The translations under genes and the position numbers were made by a program. Positions 1-8,845 of a stretch of 64,000 bases of DNA are shown in pieces. The notes under the pieces are model-generated. The model was not told the origin of the DNA and did not search any database. It saw only the letters and a list, made by a program, of their open reading frames with translations. The stretch spans positions 111,997-175,996 of the forward strand of contig DATBHW010000040.1 in the NCBI GenBank assembly GCA_036557285.1. Reading direction: 5' to 3'. Source of the DNA: Ktedonobacterales bacterium (GTDB taxonomy: Bacteria; Chloroflexota; Ktedonobacteria; Ktedonobacterales; DATBGS01). Each line of letters begins with the position of its first letter. The stretch's first letter is position 1.

Positions 1-1030
1 TCAGGGGAGCCGTTGCTGGCAGGCGCAGACGACTCAGGACAGGGTGATTTTCGATGCGATCTTGCTCAAATTCGGTTGGGCGCAGTTCAACGGAGCGATG
101 CGAGGTAACAGTGCTTTGCGCGCGCTGTCCTGGCGTCAGGCTATCGCGGCGGGCGCCGCAGATTGGGCAGAAGCGCGCCCCTGGTCTGGTGAGGGTACCG
201 CAGGTCGTACAAACTTGATCGAGCGTCTGAAGCGCTTCCAGCATCTGAGGAATGCCCGCGTAGCGTCTGGATGGGTCGAAGGCGGTGGCGCGGCGCAGGA
301 GCGCCCCCAATGCCGGGCTGATCATCCCCTGTGGCCCAGCCAGCGGCGTTCCTGGCGGAAAACTATCAATAGTGTGTCCGGTGAGCAGGTAGGTGAGGGT
401 AGCGCCCAGCCCGAAAACATCGGTACTTTCGCTAACCGCGTGCGCTTGCTCAGGGGCGGCAAAGCCGGGCGTGCCGAGCCGCAGGGATGGGGCCTCAGCG
501 GCGCCGTTGCGCAGCGCCCGCGCTGAGCCAAAGTCTATCAGGAACAGGCGGCCATCGGTGGTGCGCATAATGTTCTGTGGCTTGAGGTCGGCGTAGATGA
601 AGCGCACGCCGTCGGCATCGGGGCGATGCAGATAGGCCAGGACATCCGCGAGGTCAGCCGCCCAGGCCAGTGCCGTTTTTTCGGAGGCGCAGGCCGCGCC
701 TCCGCCGATCAGCGTATCGAGGGTTTGTCCATCGAGGTAATCGAGAACCAGATACAGCGAGCCGTCGCCTTCGAAATGTTCGCCCAGGCGCGGCAGCGCG
801 CGATGTTTGCGGCGGAGCAAGACCTCGATCTCGCTGCTCCATTGCTCGCGGGCCTCGGCCTGATTACCGGACGTGGCAGGATAGACTTTAATCGCCCAGG
901 CTTTGCCGGTAATGCGGCGATCTATAGCCCGATAGAGGGCGGCCTGCCCTCCAGTGGCAAGCTGCTGCTCCACCTGATAGCGCCCGCCTAACAATTGTCC
1001 AACGGTTAGTACGCTTGTCACGCTGTCCAC
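1..1030 (-). CDS. Ser/Thr protein kinase with C-terminal zinc ribbon (partial, cut by window edge)
   Basis: The reading frame is open from a GTG at 1030 to the window edge, giving 343 visible residues. The GTG follows GAGGATGC, a fair ribosome site; a second GTG lies at 1021. A eukaryotic-type kinase domain runs from about residue 13 to 265: an Ala-Ile-Lys ATP-binding lysine at 48, the catalytic loop at 146-153 and DFG at 167-169. The catalytic loop reads YADLKPQN, so the usual His-Arg before the catalytic Asp is Tyr-Ala. A CxxC...CxxC ribbon follows at 274-291. The gene starts 43 bases after the next kinase and is probably cotranscribed with it. Substrates are unknown. The kinase call is firm and the C-terminus is missing. 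Confidence 0.85.
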   Translation of the reverse strand, partial: MDSVTSVLTVGQLLGGRYQVEQQLATGGQAALYRAIDRRITGKAWAIKVYPATSGNQAEAREQWSSEIEVLLRRKHRALPRLGEHFEGDGSLYLVLDYLDGQTLDTLIGGGAACASEKTALAWAADLADVLAYLHRPDADGVRFIYADLKPQNIMRTTDGRLFLIDFGSARALRNGAAEAPSLRLGTPGFAAPEQAHAVSESTDVFGLGATLTYLLTGHTIDSFPPGTPLAGPQGMISPALGALLRRATAFDPSRRYAGIPQMLEALQTLDQVCTTCGTLTRPGARFCPICGARRDSLTPGQRAQSTVTSHRSVELRPTEFEQDRIENHPVLSRLRLPATAPL

Positions 1031-1073
1031 GCATCCTCTTCGTATAGACTCATGCCTGCGGCGCTCTGGCGGC

Positions 1074-3212
1074 TCATGGCTGGCCCTCCAGCAGACAGAC
1101 ACTCCCCTGGCGTGTGCCAACTACGCAGCAGACGCCAGAGACGGCTGGCGAAGCGAACACCGGCGCGCTCAGCGCAAGCTGAAAGCCGACCTTGCCGGTA
1201 TTGGCGTCCATCAGCGAGACAGTGCCATCGGTATCAATCACCAGCAGCGCCGCGCCGCAGAGAATGGGAGATGCGGCAAGCTGCCCCATTGTCCTGGTGG
1301 TCCACAAGCGATTGCCATTATCGCGGCTGAGCGCAAAAACAGCTCCCTCCTGTCCGGCGGCGAAAGCTCTATCGCTGGTCAGGATCGGTGACGCGCTGAT
1401 CGGGACGCCAAGGGAACGCTGCCAAAGGCGCTCGCCGGTGCGAATATCCAGCAGCGCGACACTGCCATCCAGGGCGGCGACAAGCGCCAGCCCATCATGG
1501 CAGGCGGGTGTCGCGCGCACCTGGCCGGAAGCCTGAAAGGTCCATTGCAGTTTGCCGCTGGCAATGTCCAGCCCCTTGATCTGGCCGGGGCCATTGGCGA
1601 CAATCACCAGATTGTTCAATAGTGCTGGCGAGGCGTAGAAAGGGCTGCCATCCACATGCTCCCAGATAATTTCGCCGCTCGTAGGGTTCAGGGCGACGAT
1701 GCGCCCGGCCTGGGTGGCGCTGATGATAAGGCCAGCGCCCGCGGCTGCCGAGGCGAAGATTTTACCGCGCAGCGGGACACGCCAGCGGGCTGTCCCACCA
1801 ACGCTTTGTACAGCGTGCATCGTTCCATTATCGTCGCCAAAGAAGAGCGTGTCTCCATGCAGCGTGGGCGTGCTGCGCAGCGGCGCGCCAGCGTTATAAC
1901 GCCACAGTTCGCGCTGGCTCTGGGCATCTAGAGCATAGAGGTAGTGATTGCGTGAGCCGACATAGACCATCCCGTTATGAATGATTGGTGAGCCATCAAC
2001 CGCGCCCTGCAACTGAAAGCTCCAGGTCTGCTTCAGGGGTGGACGCAGGATGTCTGTCGTGACGCCTGCGCGGGCGGCGCTGCCGCGAAAACTGCCCCAG
2101 TTCTGAGGTTGGCGCGGCGGCGCTGCCTGCTGTGGCGCTGTTTGGAGTGTGAGCGGCTTCCCGCAGGCCCGGCAGCGCGCGGCTGAGGATGGGTTTGCTG
2201 CCTGGCAGTGCGGGCAGGGCAGGGTTTGTTGAGCCGCGCCTAGATTGCGCAACTCGTCCAGCATCGCGCGAGCCGAAGGATAGCGCTCCTCAACCAGCAC
2301 GCGCGTGGCCTGCGCTAAGATCGCCTCCATCTCTGCTGATACGTGGGGATTCGTGTCGCGGGCGGGCGGGAAGCTCACCCCTTTGCGCCATTGAAGATTG
2401 ATGTCGAAAATATTGAGCAGTTGGGGGTCACTGGCGGTCAGGGCAAAATAGAGCGTGGCCCCCAGGGCGTAGAGGTCGGAGCGCGGCTCGGTGCGCCCGG
2501 CCTTTTGCTCCGGTGGCAGATAACCCCAGGTACCCATCTTCGTAGTGTCATGTCGGCCAGCTTCATAGCGGCGGGCGATGCCGAAATCAACGAGGACGGC
2601 GCTGCCCTCCGGTGTGATAATCACGTTATCGGGCTTGATGTCGCGGTGAATGATGGGCGGCTGCTGGCTGTGAATATAGACCAGCGCGTCGCAGAGATCG
2701 ATCCCCCAGCGGGCTACGTCGCGCTCTGAAGCCTGGCCTTGCTGCTCAATCAAGTCCTGAAGGGCGACGCCTTCGATGAAGTCCGATACCAGATAATGCG
2801 CGCCGTTCTCGCTGAAGGCGTCCCAACACGCCGGAAGACTCGGGTGGCGAAGCTGTGCGAGCAGCGCGGCTTCGCGCTGGAAGAGGGCTTCATCGAGGTC
2901 CGGGTCGGGTCGAAGCTGCTTGATAACACACGGCTGCTGCCCGCGACGGCTATCACAGGCGCGGAAGATCAGCCCCATGCCGCCGCGATCAGAGAGCGGC
3001 AAGACATCGGTATAGCGTCCGCCGCACAGACCCATTGCTGGAGCCAGCGGCGCCTGTATGAGGGGTCCGTTCGTGTCGGCGGCTGGGGCCGGAATGCTCG
3101 CCTGTGGAGCGCCAACGACTGACGCGCCGCATTTGACACAAAAGCGGGCGGTTGATGGAGCAATGTAGCCGCAGCCAGGGCAATAGACATAGGAGCGATT
3201 CGAGGCTTGCAT
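1074..3212 (-). CDS. Ser/Thr protein kinase with two zinc ribbons and a PQQ-type beta-propeller
   Basis: About 712 residues. Domains in order: zinc ribbon (Cys 11, 14, 25, 28), kinase domain at about 65-320 with HRD at 189-191 and DFG at 209-211, a second ribbon at 333-350, then a repeat region from about 390 to the end with recurring 'LYALD'-like and 'G.LLW.....G' units typical of PQQ-type eight-bladed propellers. The gene would phosphorylate Ser/Thr in the cytoplasm, with the propeller as a sensor or docking platform; this is inference. No transmembrane segment is seen. The open frame extends 41 codons upstream, but homology-like sequence begins at the ATG at 3212, so that start is preferred despite a weak ribosome site. 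Confidence 0.9.
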   Translation of the reverse strand: MQASNRSYVYCPGCGYIAPSTARFCVKCGASVVGAPQASIPAPAADTNGPLIQAPLAPAMGLCGGRYTDVLPLSDRGGMGLIFRACDSRRGQQPCVIKQLRPDPDLDEALFQREAALLAQLRHPSLPACWDAFSENGAHYLVSDFIEGVALQDLIEQQGQASERDVARWGIDLCDALVYIHSQQPPIIHRDIKPDNVIITPEGSAVLVDFGIARRYEAGRHDTTKMGTWGYLPPEQKAGRTEPRSDLYALGATLYFALTASDPQLLNIFDINLQWRKGVSFPPARDTNPHVSAEMEAILAQATRVLVEERYPSARAMLDELRNLGAAQQTLPCPHCQAANPSSAARCRACGKPLTLQTAPQQAAPPRQPQNWGSFRGSAARAGVTTDILRPPLKQTWSFQLQGAVDGSPIIHNGMVYVGSRNHYLYALDAQSQRELWRYNAGAPLRSTPTLHGDTLFFGDDNGTMHAVQSVGGTARWRVPLRGKIFASAAAGAGLIISATQAGRIVALNPTSGEIIWEHVDGSPFYASPALLNNLVIVANGPGQIKGLDIASGKLQWTFQASGQVRATPACHDGLALVAALDGSVALLDIRTGERLWQRSLGVPISASPILTSDRAFAAGQEGAVFALSRDNGNRLWTTRTMGQLAASPILCGAALLVIDTDGTVSLMDANTGKVGFQLALSAPVFASPAVSGVCCVVGTRQGSVCLLEGQP

Positions 3213-3327
3213 GGATGGATTCCAGACTGTGGCCCACTTGGGCCGGAACCGCAGATACCTGCGCAAAAATAGCACAGCTACAGTATATCGCGGCTCTCGG
3301 CTTGCTGTAAAGCCCCAGAAAGGCGCG

Positions 3328-3507
3328 GGTTCCACGAACTATTGGGGGGACGCCACTTGTAGCGCCGCCATCTTGGCGGCTAACGCTTCGCCAGGGCGAA
3401 CGTTCGCCCTCCAGGCCACCGGACCAGCAGGCCAGCGTTGAGCCGCCTGGAAGGCGGCGCTACAAATAACGGGTCTCGCTTGCTAACACCTCATTTTTGG
3501 TGGAACC
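3328..3507. repeat. MITE-like palindromic repeat, copy 1
   Basis: A 180-bp element with termini GGTTCCACGAA and TTTTTGGTGGAACC, which are inverted repeats. It encloses two facing arms of the motif TGTAGCGCCGCC...GGCGGC. The 9-bp sequence AAAGGCGCG flanks it on both sides (3319-3327 and 3508-3516), which looks like a target-site duplication. Read on the minus strand, its subterminal sequence (ATGAGGTGTTAGCAAGCGAGAC) closely matches the copies at 26009 and 41793. It carries no gene. Confidence 0.8.
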
Positions 3508-3565
3508 AAAGGCGCGAGAGGGGAGCGCCAGCAAGAACGGCTGGTTAAAAGTCAGGAAACCGGCT

Positions 3566-4663
3566 TCAGCCTGCAAAATCTTCGGTGAGCCAGAGGCGCG
3601 CGGACGCATTTTCCACGTAAATGCCGATGCCGGTTCGGGTGAAATGGGGGTTCAAGATATTCTTGCGATGCCCATCATTGGGGGGTGTTTCGGCCATCAT
3701 CATGTTGAACAGCCACATCACTTTCTGCCAATCGCTGCCCATGCCTGACCAGCCAATGTTTTCCCCACCCCAGGTAAATTTGACGCCTGCGGCGGCCATC
3801 CGCGATTCCGGCGTGGTGCCTGGAGGCACGAAATGGCTCATGCCATAGCAGGTCATGTCCTCGCTGTGTACCAGCGCCTCGCTGTGGATGCGCGGATCGA
3901 TGCTGAGGGCGGCAACGCCTGCGTTGGCGCGTGCCTGGTTCACCGAATCCAGCAGGCGCGCTTCAACATCGGCGTTTTCGTGACCGGCAACTGGCGGGCA
4001 TGAATGACTGGAGCCGGGCGGCAATGGGGCGGGTGTAGGTGTCGGGGCGAACACCCCAGAACTGGCGACAAACGCGCAGGCGCTGTCCTGGCGATCCTGA
4101 AGCCAGGCGATTACCTCATCCGATTGCGCGAGCGTAATCGTTTGTTTCTGAACGAGTTTACCCAACGAGGCAACCGCGCGCGCCATAGCCTGCTCCCAGG
4201 CAGGGCAGTTGAGCGAGTAAATATGCAGAGCGGCAAAGGGGGTATTGCCCTGCTGCACCTGCCGTTCAATATCGTTCTGGCTGACATTGAAGGCGCGAAA
4301 GAGCGCGGCGCGCACGCCCGCTGAGCAGGGAGTATCAGGCGCGCTGAGGGATAGGTTACAGACATGACCGATCAGCGCGCGCAAAGCCTGCTGGTCAACT
4401 CCGGCAGTGGGTTGATAAGAGGGCTGGTCGAGTCCAACCGAGTTGGCGACTGGCCGCGCGCCCAGGATGCAGGACAGAAACACGGCGAGGACGGTAAAGC
4501 CGGTTGCCATGACAAAACTGCGCCTGTGGCGCGTCGCCTGCCACGATTGCCGGATCGGGCGCATCAATCGGTTCCGCCCTGGCACAGCTAATACTTCTCT
4601 AGAGGCAGGTTTTCCTGGTTTGATGTCCCGCGGTTGCCCGCCAGTAGTGCTCTTTGCTTCCAT
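3566..4663 (-). CDS. Membrane-anchored CAP/SCP-domain protein
   Basis: 365 residues from the ATG at 4663. An N-terminal basic segment is followed by one hydrophobic helix (about 49-69), so most of the protein should be extracytoplasmic. A low-complexity Pro/Thr stretch (about 205-220) links to a C-terminal CAP domain (about 230-365), recognisable from 'NQARANAGVAAL', 'HSEDM', 'GENI' and 'HRKNILNP' motifs and the conserved His/Glu positions. CAP proteins are secreted proteins of varied or unknown biochemical role. A good ribosome site (GGAGGAG) sits 26 bases before the chosen ATG, so a nonstandard start closer to it is possible. It is isolated from its neighbours by a repeat and by a terminator. 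Confidence 0.8.
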   Translation of the reverse strand: MEAKSTTGGQPRDIKPGKPASREVLAVPGRNRLMRPIRQSWQATRHRRSFVMATGFTVLAVFLSCILGARPVANSVGLDQPSYQPTAGVDQQALRALIGHVCNLSLSAPDTPCSAGVRAALFRAFNVSQNDIERQVQQGNTPFAALHIYSLNCPAWEQAMARAVASLGKLVQKQTITLAQSDEVIAWLQDRQDSACAFVASSGVFAPTPTPAPLPPGSSHSCPPVAGHENADVEARLLDSVNQARANAGVAALSIDPRIHSEALVHSEDMTCYGMSHFVPPGTTPESRMAAAGVKFTWGGENIGWSGMGSDWQKVMWLFNMMMAETPPNDGHRKNILNPHFTRTGIGIYVENASARLWLTEDFAG

Positions 4664-4824
4664 CGCTGCTTTCTGTTCGGTCCCCGAATCTTTTCTCCTC
4701 CAGAGTAAAATACCATGCCGCTGAGCAAGTGGGGAATGGAGGCATGCTGAGCAGTACTTCTCTCCTAGCCACCTTTCAGGCATCTATGCGCTAGAGGCGA
4801 TGGGCCGGGCGCGACAGGAAAACA

Positions 4825-4867
4825 GGACGCTCAGCACGGAAGCGAGCCGCTTCCGTGCTGAGCGTCC
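4825..4867 (-). terminator. Terminator of the rpsB-ispG operon
   Basis: A perfect 19-bp stem (4825-4843 with 4849-4867) around a 5-base loop, followed on the minus strand by TGTTTTCC. It lies 65 bases beyond the ispG stop codon. Confidence 0.85.
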
Positions 4868-4932
4868 TTCGGAGTCCAGGCTCTTTCAGCACTCCCTTTC
4901 CGGCGCTCATTGAGCGCATCAAGAGGGACGGG

Positions 4933-6177
4933 TTATTGGAGGACTGGAAGCTGCTTGCCACTCACGCCAGTGGCGCGCGTGCGCCCGCCGCTGACCGGAC
5001 CAAGCTGCCCATCGCCAGGATAAACGAGCTTTGCTTCGCTTTCGGGGAGCAGACTGGCAACTTCTTTGAGAACCGCCTCCAGAAACTCGCTTTCGGGGAC
5101 GGTTTTCACAACCTCGCCCTTGCGGAAGATGACGCCGCGCCCACGCCCGCCAGCCAGGCCGACATCGGCATCGCGCGATTCACCTGGGCCGTTGACAACG
5201 CAGCCCATGACAGCAACCTGGATGGGTGTCTGCACTTTGGCGAGCCTGCGTTCGACCTCGTTGGCAATCTCCAGCAGGTCAATCTCGACCCGACCACAGG
5301 AAGGGCAGGAGACAAACGTCACTCCGCGCTGACGTAAATCAAGCGAGCGTAGGATTTCATAGGCCACCGGAATCTCTTCTTCTGGATCGGCGGTCAGCGA
5401 GACGCGGATGGTATCGCCGATGCCTTCGGCCAGCAAGAGGCCGAGTCCAACCGCAGACTTGACTGCGCCTGTGACCAGGGTGCCTGCCTCGGTAATGCCC
5501 AGGTGCAGCGGATAATCGCAGCGAGCGGCGATACGGCGATAGGCTTCTACGGCTGTCAGCACGTTGGAGGATTTGAGTGAAATCTTAAACTCGTGGTAAT
5601 CCTCTTCTTCGCACCAGCTTGCATATTCCAGCGCCTTGTTGACCATGCGCTCGGCCAGATGTTCGCGCTCCTGGCGGCGCTGCTCGGCAGGGTCGGTGCG
5701 CTCCAGTACGCCATCGTCGCGCAGGCGCACTTGAATGCGTTTCATTTCCTGGCCGCGCTGATCGAGGGCGTCAATGGAGCCGGAGTTGACGCCAATGCGC
5801 ATAGCGATACCCCGCGCTTTACAGGCATCCAGCACTTCTCTGAAGGAGTCGCGCCCGCCAACCAGATTACCCGGATTAATGCGAATACAGTCAACGCCCT
5901 GCTGGATGGCTTCCAGCGCGAGATGATGGTTATAATGAATATCCGCGATCAGCGGGATAGCGATCCGACGCTTGATTTCGCCAAGAGCAGCGGCGTCTGA
6001 TTTTTCAGGAACAGCCACGCGCACCAGTTCGCAGCCCACGTCCTGAAGGCGCTGAATCTGCGCAACGGTGCTCTCTATGTCGCGGGTATAGGTGGTGGTC
6101 ATGGATTGGACGGCAATCGGGGCGTCGCCACCAATGGGTACGCTCCCTACGTGGATTTGCCGAGTCTTACGACGCAT
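4933..6177 (-). CDS. ispG: 4-hydroxy-3-methylbut-2-en-1-yl diphosphate synthase (IspG/GcpE)
   Basis: 414 residues. The enzyme carries out the penultimate step of the non-mevalonate isoprenoid pathway: reductive ring opening of methylerythritol cyclodiphosphate using a [4Fe-4S] cluster. The N-terminal TIM-barrel motif 'AVQSMTTTYTRD' and the C-terminal cluster ligands Cys291, Cys294 ('SCPSCGR') and Cys326 ('CVVNGPGE') are all present. It is somewhat longer than the E. coli enzyme because of a charged insert at about 137-172. It is the last gene of the rpsB operon, following rseP and dxr, and dxr acts earlier in the same pathway. Confidence 0.96.
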   Translation of the reverse strand: MRRKTRQIHVGSVPIGGDAPIAVQSMTTTYTRDIESTVAQIQRLQDVGCELVRVAVPEKSDAAALGEIKRRIAIPLIADIHYNHHLALEAIQQGVDCIRINPGNLVGGRDSFREVLDACKARGIAMRIGVNSGSIDALDQRGQEMKRIQVRLRDDGVLERTDPAEQRRQEREHLAERMVNKALEYASWCEEEDYHEFKISLKSSNVLTAVEAYRRIAARCDYPLHLGITEAGTLVTGAVKSAVGLGLLLAEGIGDTIRVSLTADPEEEIPVAYEILRSLDLRQRGVTFVSCPSCGRVEIDLLEIANEVERRLAKVQTPIQVAVMGCVVNGPGESRDADVGLAGGRGRGVIFRKGEVVKTVPESEFLEAVLKEVASLLPESEAKLVYPGDGQLGPVSGGRTRATGVSGKQLPVLQ

Positions 6178-6269
6178 TGAAGAAACTCCTTAAAGCGTAT
6201 TCGGAAACTGTGAAAAGCTCTAGCGTTCTCTGTTGATTGTTCTCTGCTGCGCCCTGGCAATTATAGAGA

Positions 6270-7430
6270 TTATCGCTGGCTGATCCAGGCGCCAATGTCA
6301 TTCCAGGTGATGATGACGACCAGCAAAAGTAAGACCGCCATGCCGACCAGATGGATCAGCCCTTCATGGCGAGGGTCCAGGCGCTTGCCGCGCCGGACCA
6401 CCTCCAGCCCCAACAGCGCCAGACGACCACCATCGAGCGCGGGGAAAGGTAAGATGTTAATGATTGCAAGATTCAGACTCAGAAAAGCCGTCAGGTTGAG
6501 CAGTGGGAACCATCCAAGCTGTGGGATCAGGCTGGCGGCCTCACCGGTAAAGTGAACAATGCCCGCAGGTCCGGCTACCTGATGAATATTGAAGGCTCCG
6601 TCAAACAGGCTGCGGATCAGGTCGACAAAACCACCAAGCATGAGGCCAGCTTGCTTCACTGCCAGCCCTGGAATCTGGCTGATCGGGTAATGGCGAGTTG
6701 CTATGACGGTATTATCGAAGACGATGCCCAACGGCCCCTGGCTGGTAAAAGGGGTTCCCTGTTTATCTTTGATAGTAGCGCCTTGAGCGTCCTGGCAAGG
6801 CGTGTTACTCAAGTCGGCGGTCCTGGCGTCAACAACACTCGTCTGTGTATGTCCCTGCGCATCCTGAAACGTGATCTGCACCGGAACGCTGGCCGCGCCA
6901 GCGGGCGCGGCATTGATGTCGTTCTGAACAAGCTGTATGACATCGGTTTCCAGGATCGTTGATTGCCCATCAACGCTGATGATCTTATCGCCTGGCTGTA
7001 TACCGGCAGCGGCGGCGGGAGAACTGGCGCACACAGACTGAATGACCGGGCTATAGCCGCTTTCGCCGCTGGCGTAGGCGAGGCCGAAGAGCAAAAACGC
7101 CAGGATGGCGTTCATCGTGACTCCGGCGACCAGGACAATAGCGCGCCGCCAGGCCGGTTTTGCGGCGAAGCTGCGCGGGTCATAATTGCCCTCGTCGTCG
7201 GTGGTTTCGCCGTTTTCCCCTGGCATGCGCACAAAGCCCCCCAGGGGAATCCAGTTGAGCGAGTAAATCGTCTCGCCGCGCTTGATGCCGAAGAGGCGCG
7301 GTGGAAAACCAAAGCCGAATTCTTCCACGCGGATGCCAGACCATTTGGCGGTGAGGAAGTGTCCCAACTCGTGGACAAAGACGAGCAGACCAAAGACCGG
7401 AATAGCCGCTAAGAGATACCAAGCACTCAT
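6270..7430 (-). CDS. rseP: Site-2-type intramembrane metalloprotease (RseP, M50)
   Basis: 386 residues. The zinc-binding motif HELGH is at 20-24 in the first membrane helix. A single PDZ-like domain lies at about 125-230, and the conserved 'NILPFPALDGGR' motif with the third metal ligand lies near 325-335. C-terminal helices follow. The enzyme cleaves membrane-bound substrates such as anti-sigma factors or signal-peptide remnants; the substrate here is unknown. The start codon overlaps the dxr stop (ATGA at 7427-7430), indicating translational coupling. The dxr-rseP pairing is common in bacteria. Confidence 0.94.
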   Translation of the reverse strand: MSAWYLLAAIPVFGLLVFVHELGHFLTAKWSGIRVEEFGFGFPPRLFGIKRGETIYSLNWIPLGGFVRMPGENGETTDDEGNYDPRSFAAKPAWRRAIVLVAGVTMNAILAFLLFGLAYASGESGYSPVIQSVCASSPAAAAGIQPGDKIISVDGQSTILETDVIQLVQNDINAAPAGAASVPVQITFQDAQGHTQTSVVDARTADLSNTPCQDAQGATIKDKQGTPFTSQGPLGIVFDNTVIATRHYPISQIPGLAVKQAGLMLGGFVDLIRSLFDGAFNIHQVAGPAGIVHFTGEAASLIPQLGWFPLLNLTAFLSLNLAIINILPFPALDGGRLALLGLEVVRRGKRLDPRHEGLIHLVGMAVLLLLVVIITWNDIGAWISQR

Positions 7431-8668
7431 GTTTTCACTCCCAGATCAGTGCCAACCACCAGCTCGCGGCATGTCCGCTGCGCCCAGGCACACACATTCA
7501 GAATAGCATCAACATCAGGGTTTGCAATTGGCGTATGACGCTCCAGCACGCGCTCGATGAGTTCAGCAATCTGCGTGAAGGAGATGTGTCCGGCCAGGAA
7601 CAGCGCAACAGCCTCTTCATCGGCCCCTACCAGAGCAGATGGATAGCTGCCGCCGCGCGCGCCGACTTCGCGGGCGAGCCGGAAGCAGGGGAAACGCTGA
7701 GGATCGAGCGCCTCAAAATTGAGGGCGCCAACCTCCGGCCACTGGAGGGGGCGCACCAGGCCAGTGTCAGTATTATTAAGGCGATAGGGCGCGCTCAGGG
7801 CAACCTGAATCGGCAGGCGCATTGAGGGAAGGCCCGCCTGCATCTTGATTGAGCCATCAACGAATTCCACCATTGAATGCACAATGCTCTGCGGATGGAC
7901 CACCACTTCAATCTGGTCATAGGATAGGCCGAAGAGCCAGCGGGCCTCCAGAACCTCCAGCCCTTTGTTCATGAGGGTAGCGGAGTCAATCGTGATCTTC
8001 GGCCCCATACGCCAGGTGGGATGCGCCATCGCCTGGGCTATTGTCACCTGGCGTTGTTCCTCCAAGGGGGTGTTTCTGAACGGCCCGCCAGAGGCGGTGA
8101 TGATCAATCGGGCAACTTCGGCGCGCGATTCGCCACGCAGGCACTGCCAGATGGCGCTGTGTTCGCTGTCTACCGGCAGGATGTCTACTCCAGCCGCTTC
8201 GGCGCTGGCCGTTGCCAGATGCCCTGCCATCACCAGTGTCTCTTTGTTGGCAAGCGCGATGGTTTTGCCCGCGTGAATGGCGGCCAGCGTTGGGCGCAGG
8301 CCAATCAGCCCGGAGGTGGCGGCGACGAGTATATCAACATTGATAGAGGTCGCAACGGCTTCTAAGCCTTCTATGCCTCGCAGCGCCTGTGGGAGTAGCT
8401 GCTTTGCCAGGGTCTCCGCTTCGGGGGTATCGGCAGCGCAGGCAACCAGGGCTGGCTGAAACTCGTTGACTTGCTCAGCCAGCAGCGCGATATTGTTGCG
8501 GGCCGCCAGGGCTACGATGGTGAAATGATCGGGGAAACAGCGCGCCACGTCCAACGTTTGTCGGCCAATTGATCCGGTGCTGCCAAGCACAGCAATTCGC
8601 CTTGGGAAAGGCGCTGCGGCGCCCATCTCTCTTCTTATTTGTTCTGGCAATGGCCGCTGTGGCCCCAT
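7427..8668 (-). CDS. dxr: 1-deoxy-D-xylulose 5-phosphate reductoisomerase
   Basis: About 413 residues from the ATG at 8668, which is preceded by AGGGGA; a longer and a shorter (8626) start are possible. The NADPH-binding motif 'VLGSTGSIGRQTLDV', the 'ANKETLV' motif and the metal-binding 'DSEHSAIWQ' motif identify DXR. It converts DXP to methylerythritol 4-phosphate, the committed step of the non-mevalonate route. It lies between cdsA and rseP in the operon; ispG is two genes downstream. Confidence 0.96.
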   Translation of the reverse strand: MGPQRPLPEQIRREMGAAAPFPRRIAVLGSTGSIGRQTLDVARCFPDHFTIVALAARNNIALLAEQVNEFQPALVACAADTPEAETLAKQLLPQALRGIEGLEAVATSINVDILVAATSGLIGLRPTLAAIHAGKTIALANKETLVMAGHLATASAEAAGVDILPVDSEHSAIWQCLRGESRAEVARLIITASGGPFRNTPLEEQRQVTIAQAMAHPTWRMGPKITIDSATLMNKGLEVLEARWLFGLSYDQIEVVVHPQSIVHSMVEFVDGSIKMQAGLPSMRLPIQVALSAPYRLNNTDTGLVRPLQWPEVGALNFEALDPQRFPCFRLAREVGARGGSYPSALVGADEEAVALFLAGHISFTQIAELIERVLERHTPIANPDVDAILNVCAWAQRTCRELVVGTDLGVKT

Positions 8669-8845
8669 CAACGTATTCCCCTGTTGGAGCGTCTTTCCAG
8701 TTGGCAACCAGGCTGGATCGCTGCTCCGCGCGTATCATCAAGCATCTTAATAGGTATGTAGCCTCATTAAAGATTATAGCATAGCACTGCCGAGCTAGCC
8801 GTTTGTTGTGAAAGCAAGAGAACCAGCAGAAAAGATGAGTCTGGC

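Noticed and set aside
1036..1076. A 19-residue open frame overlapping the stop of the second kinase (ATGA)
   Set aside because: It is too short, has no match and only fills the gap between the two kinase genes.
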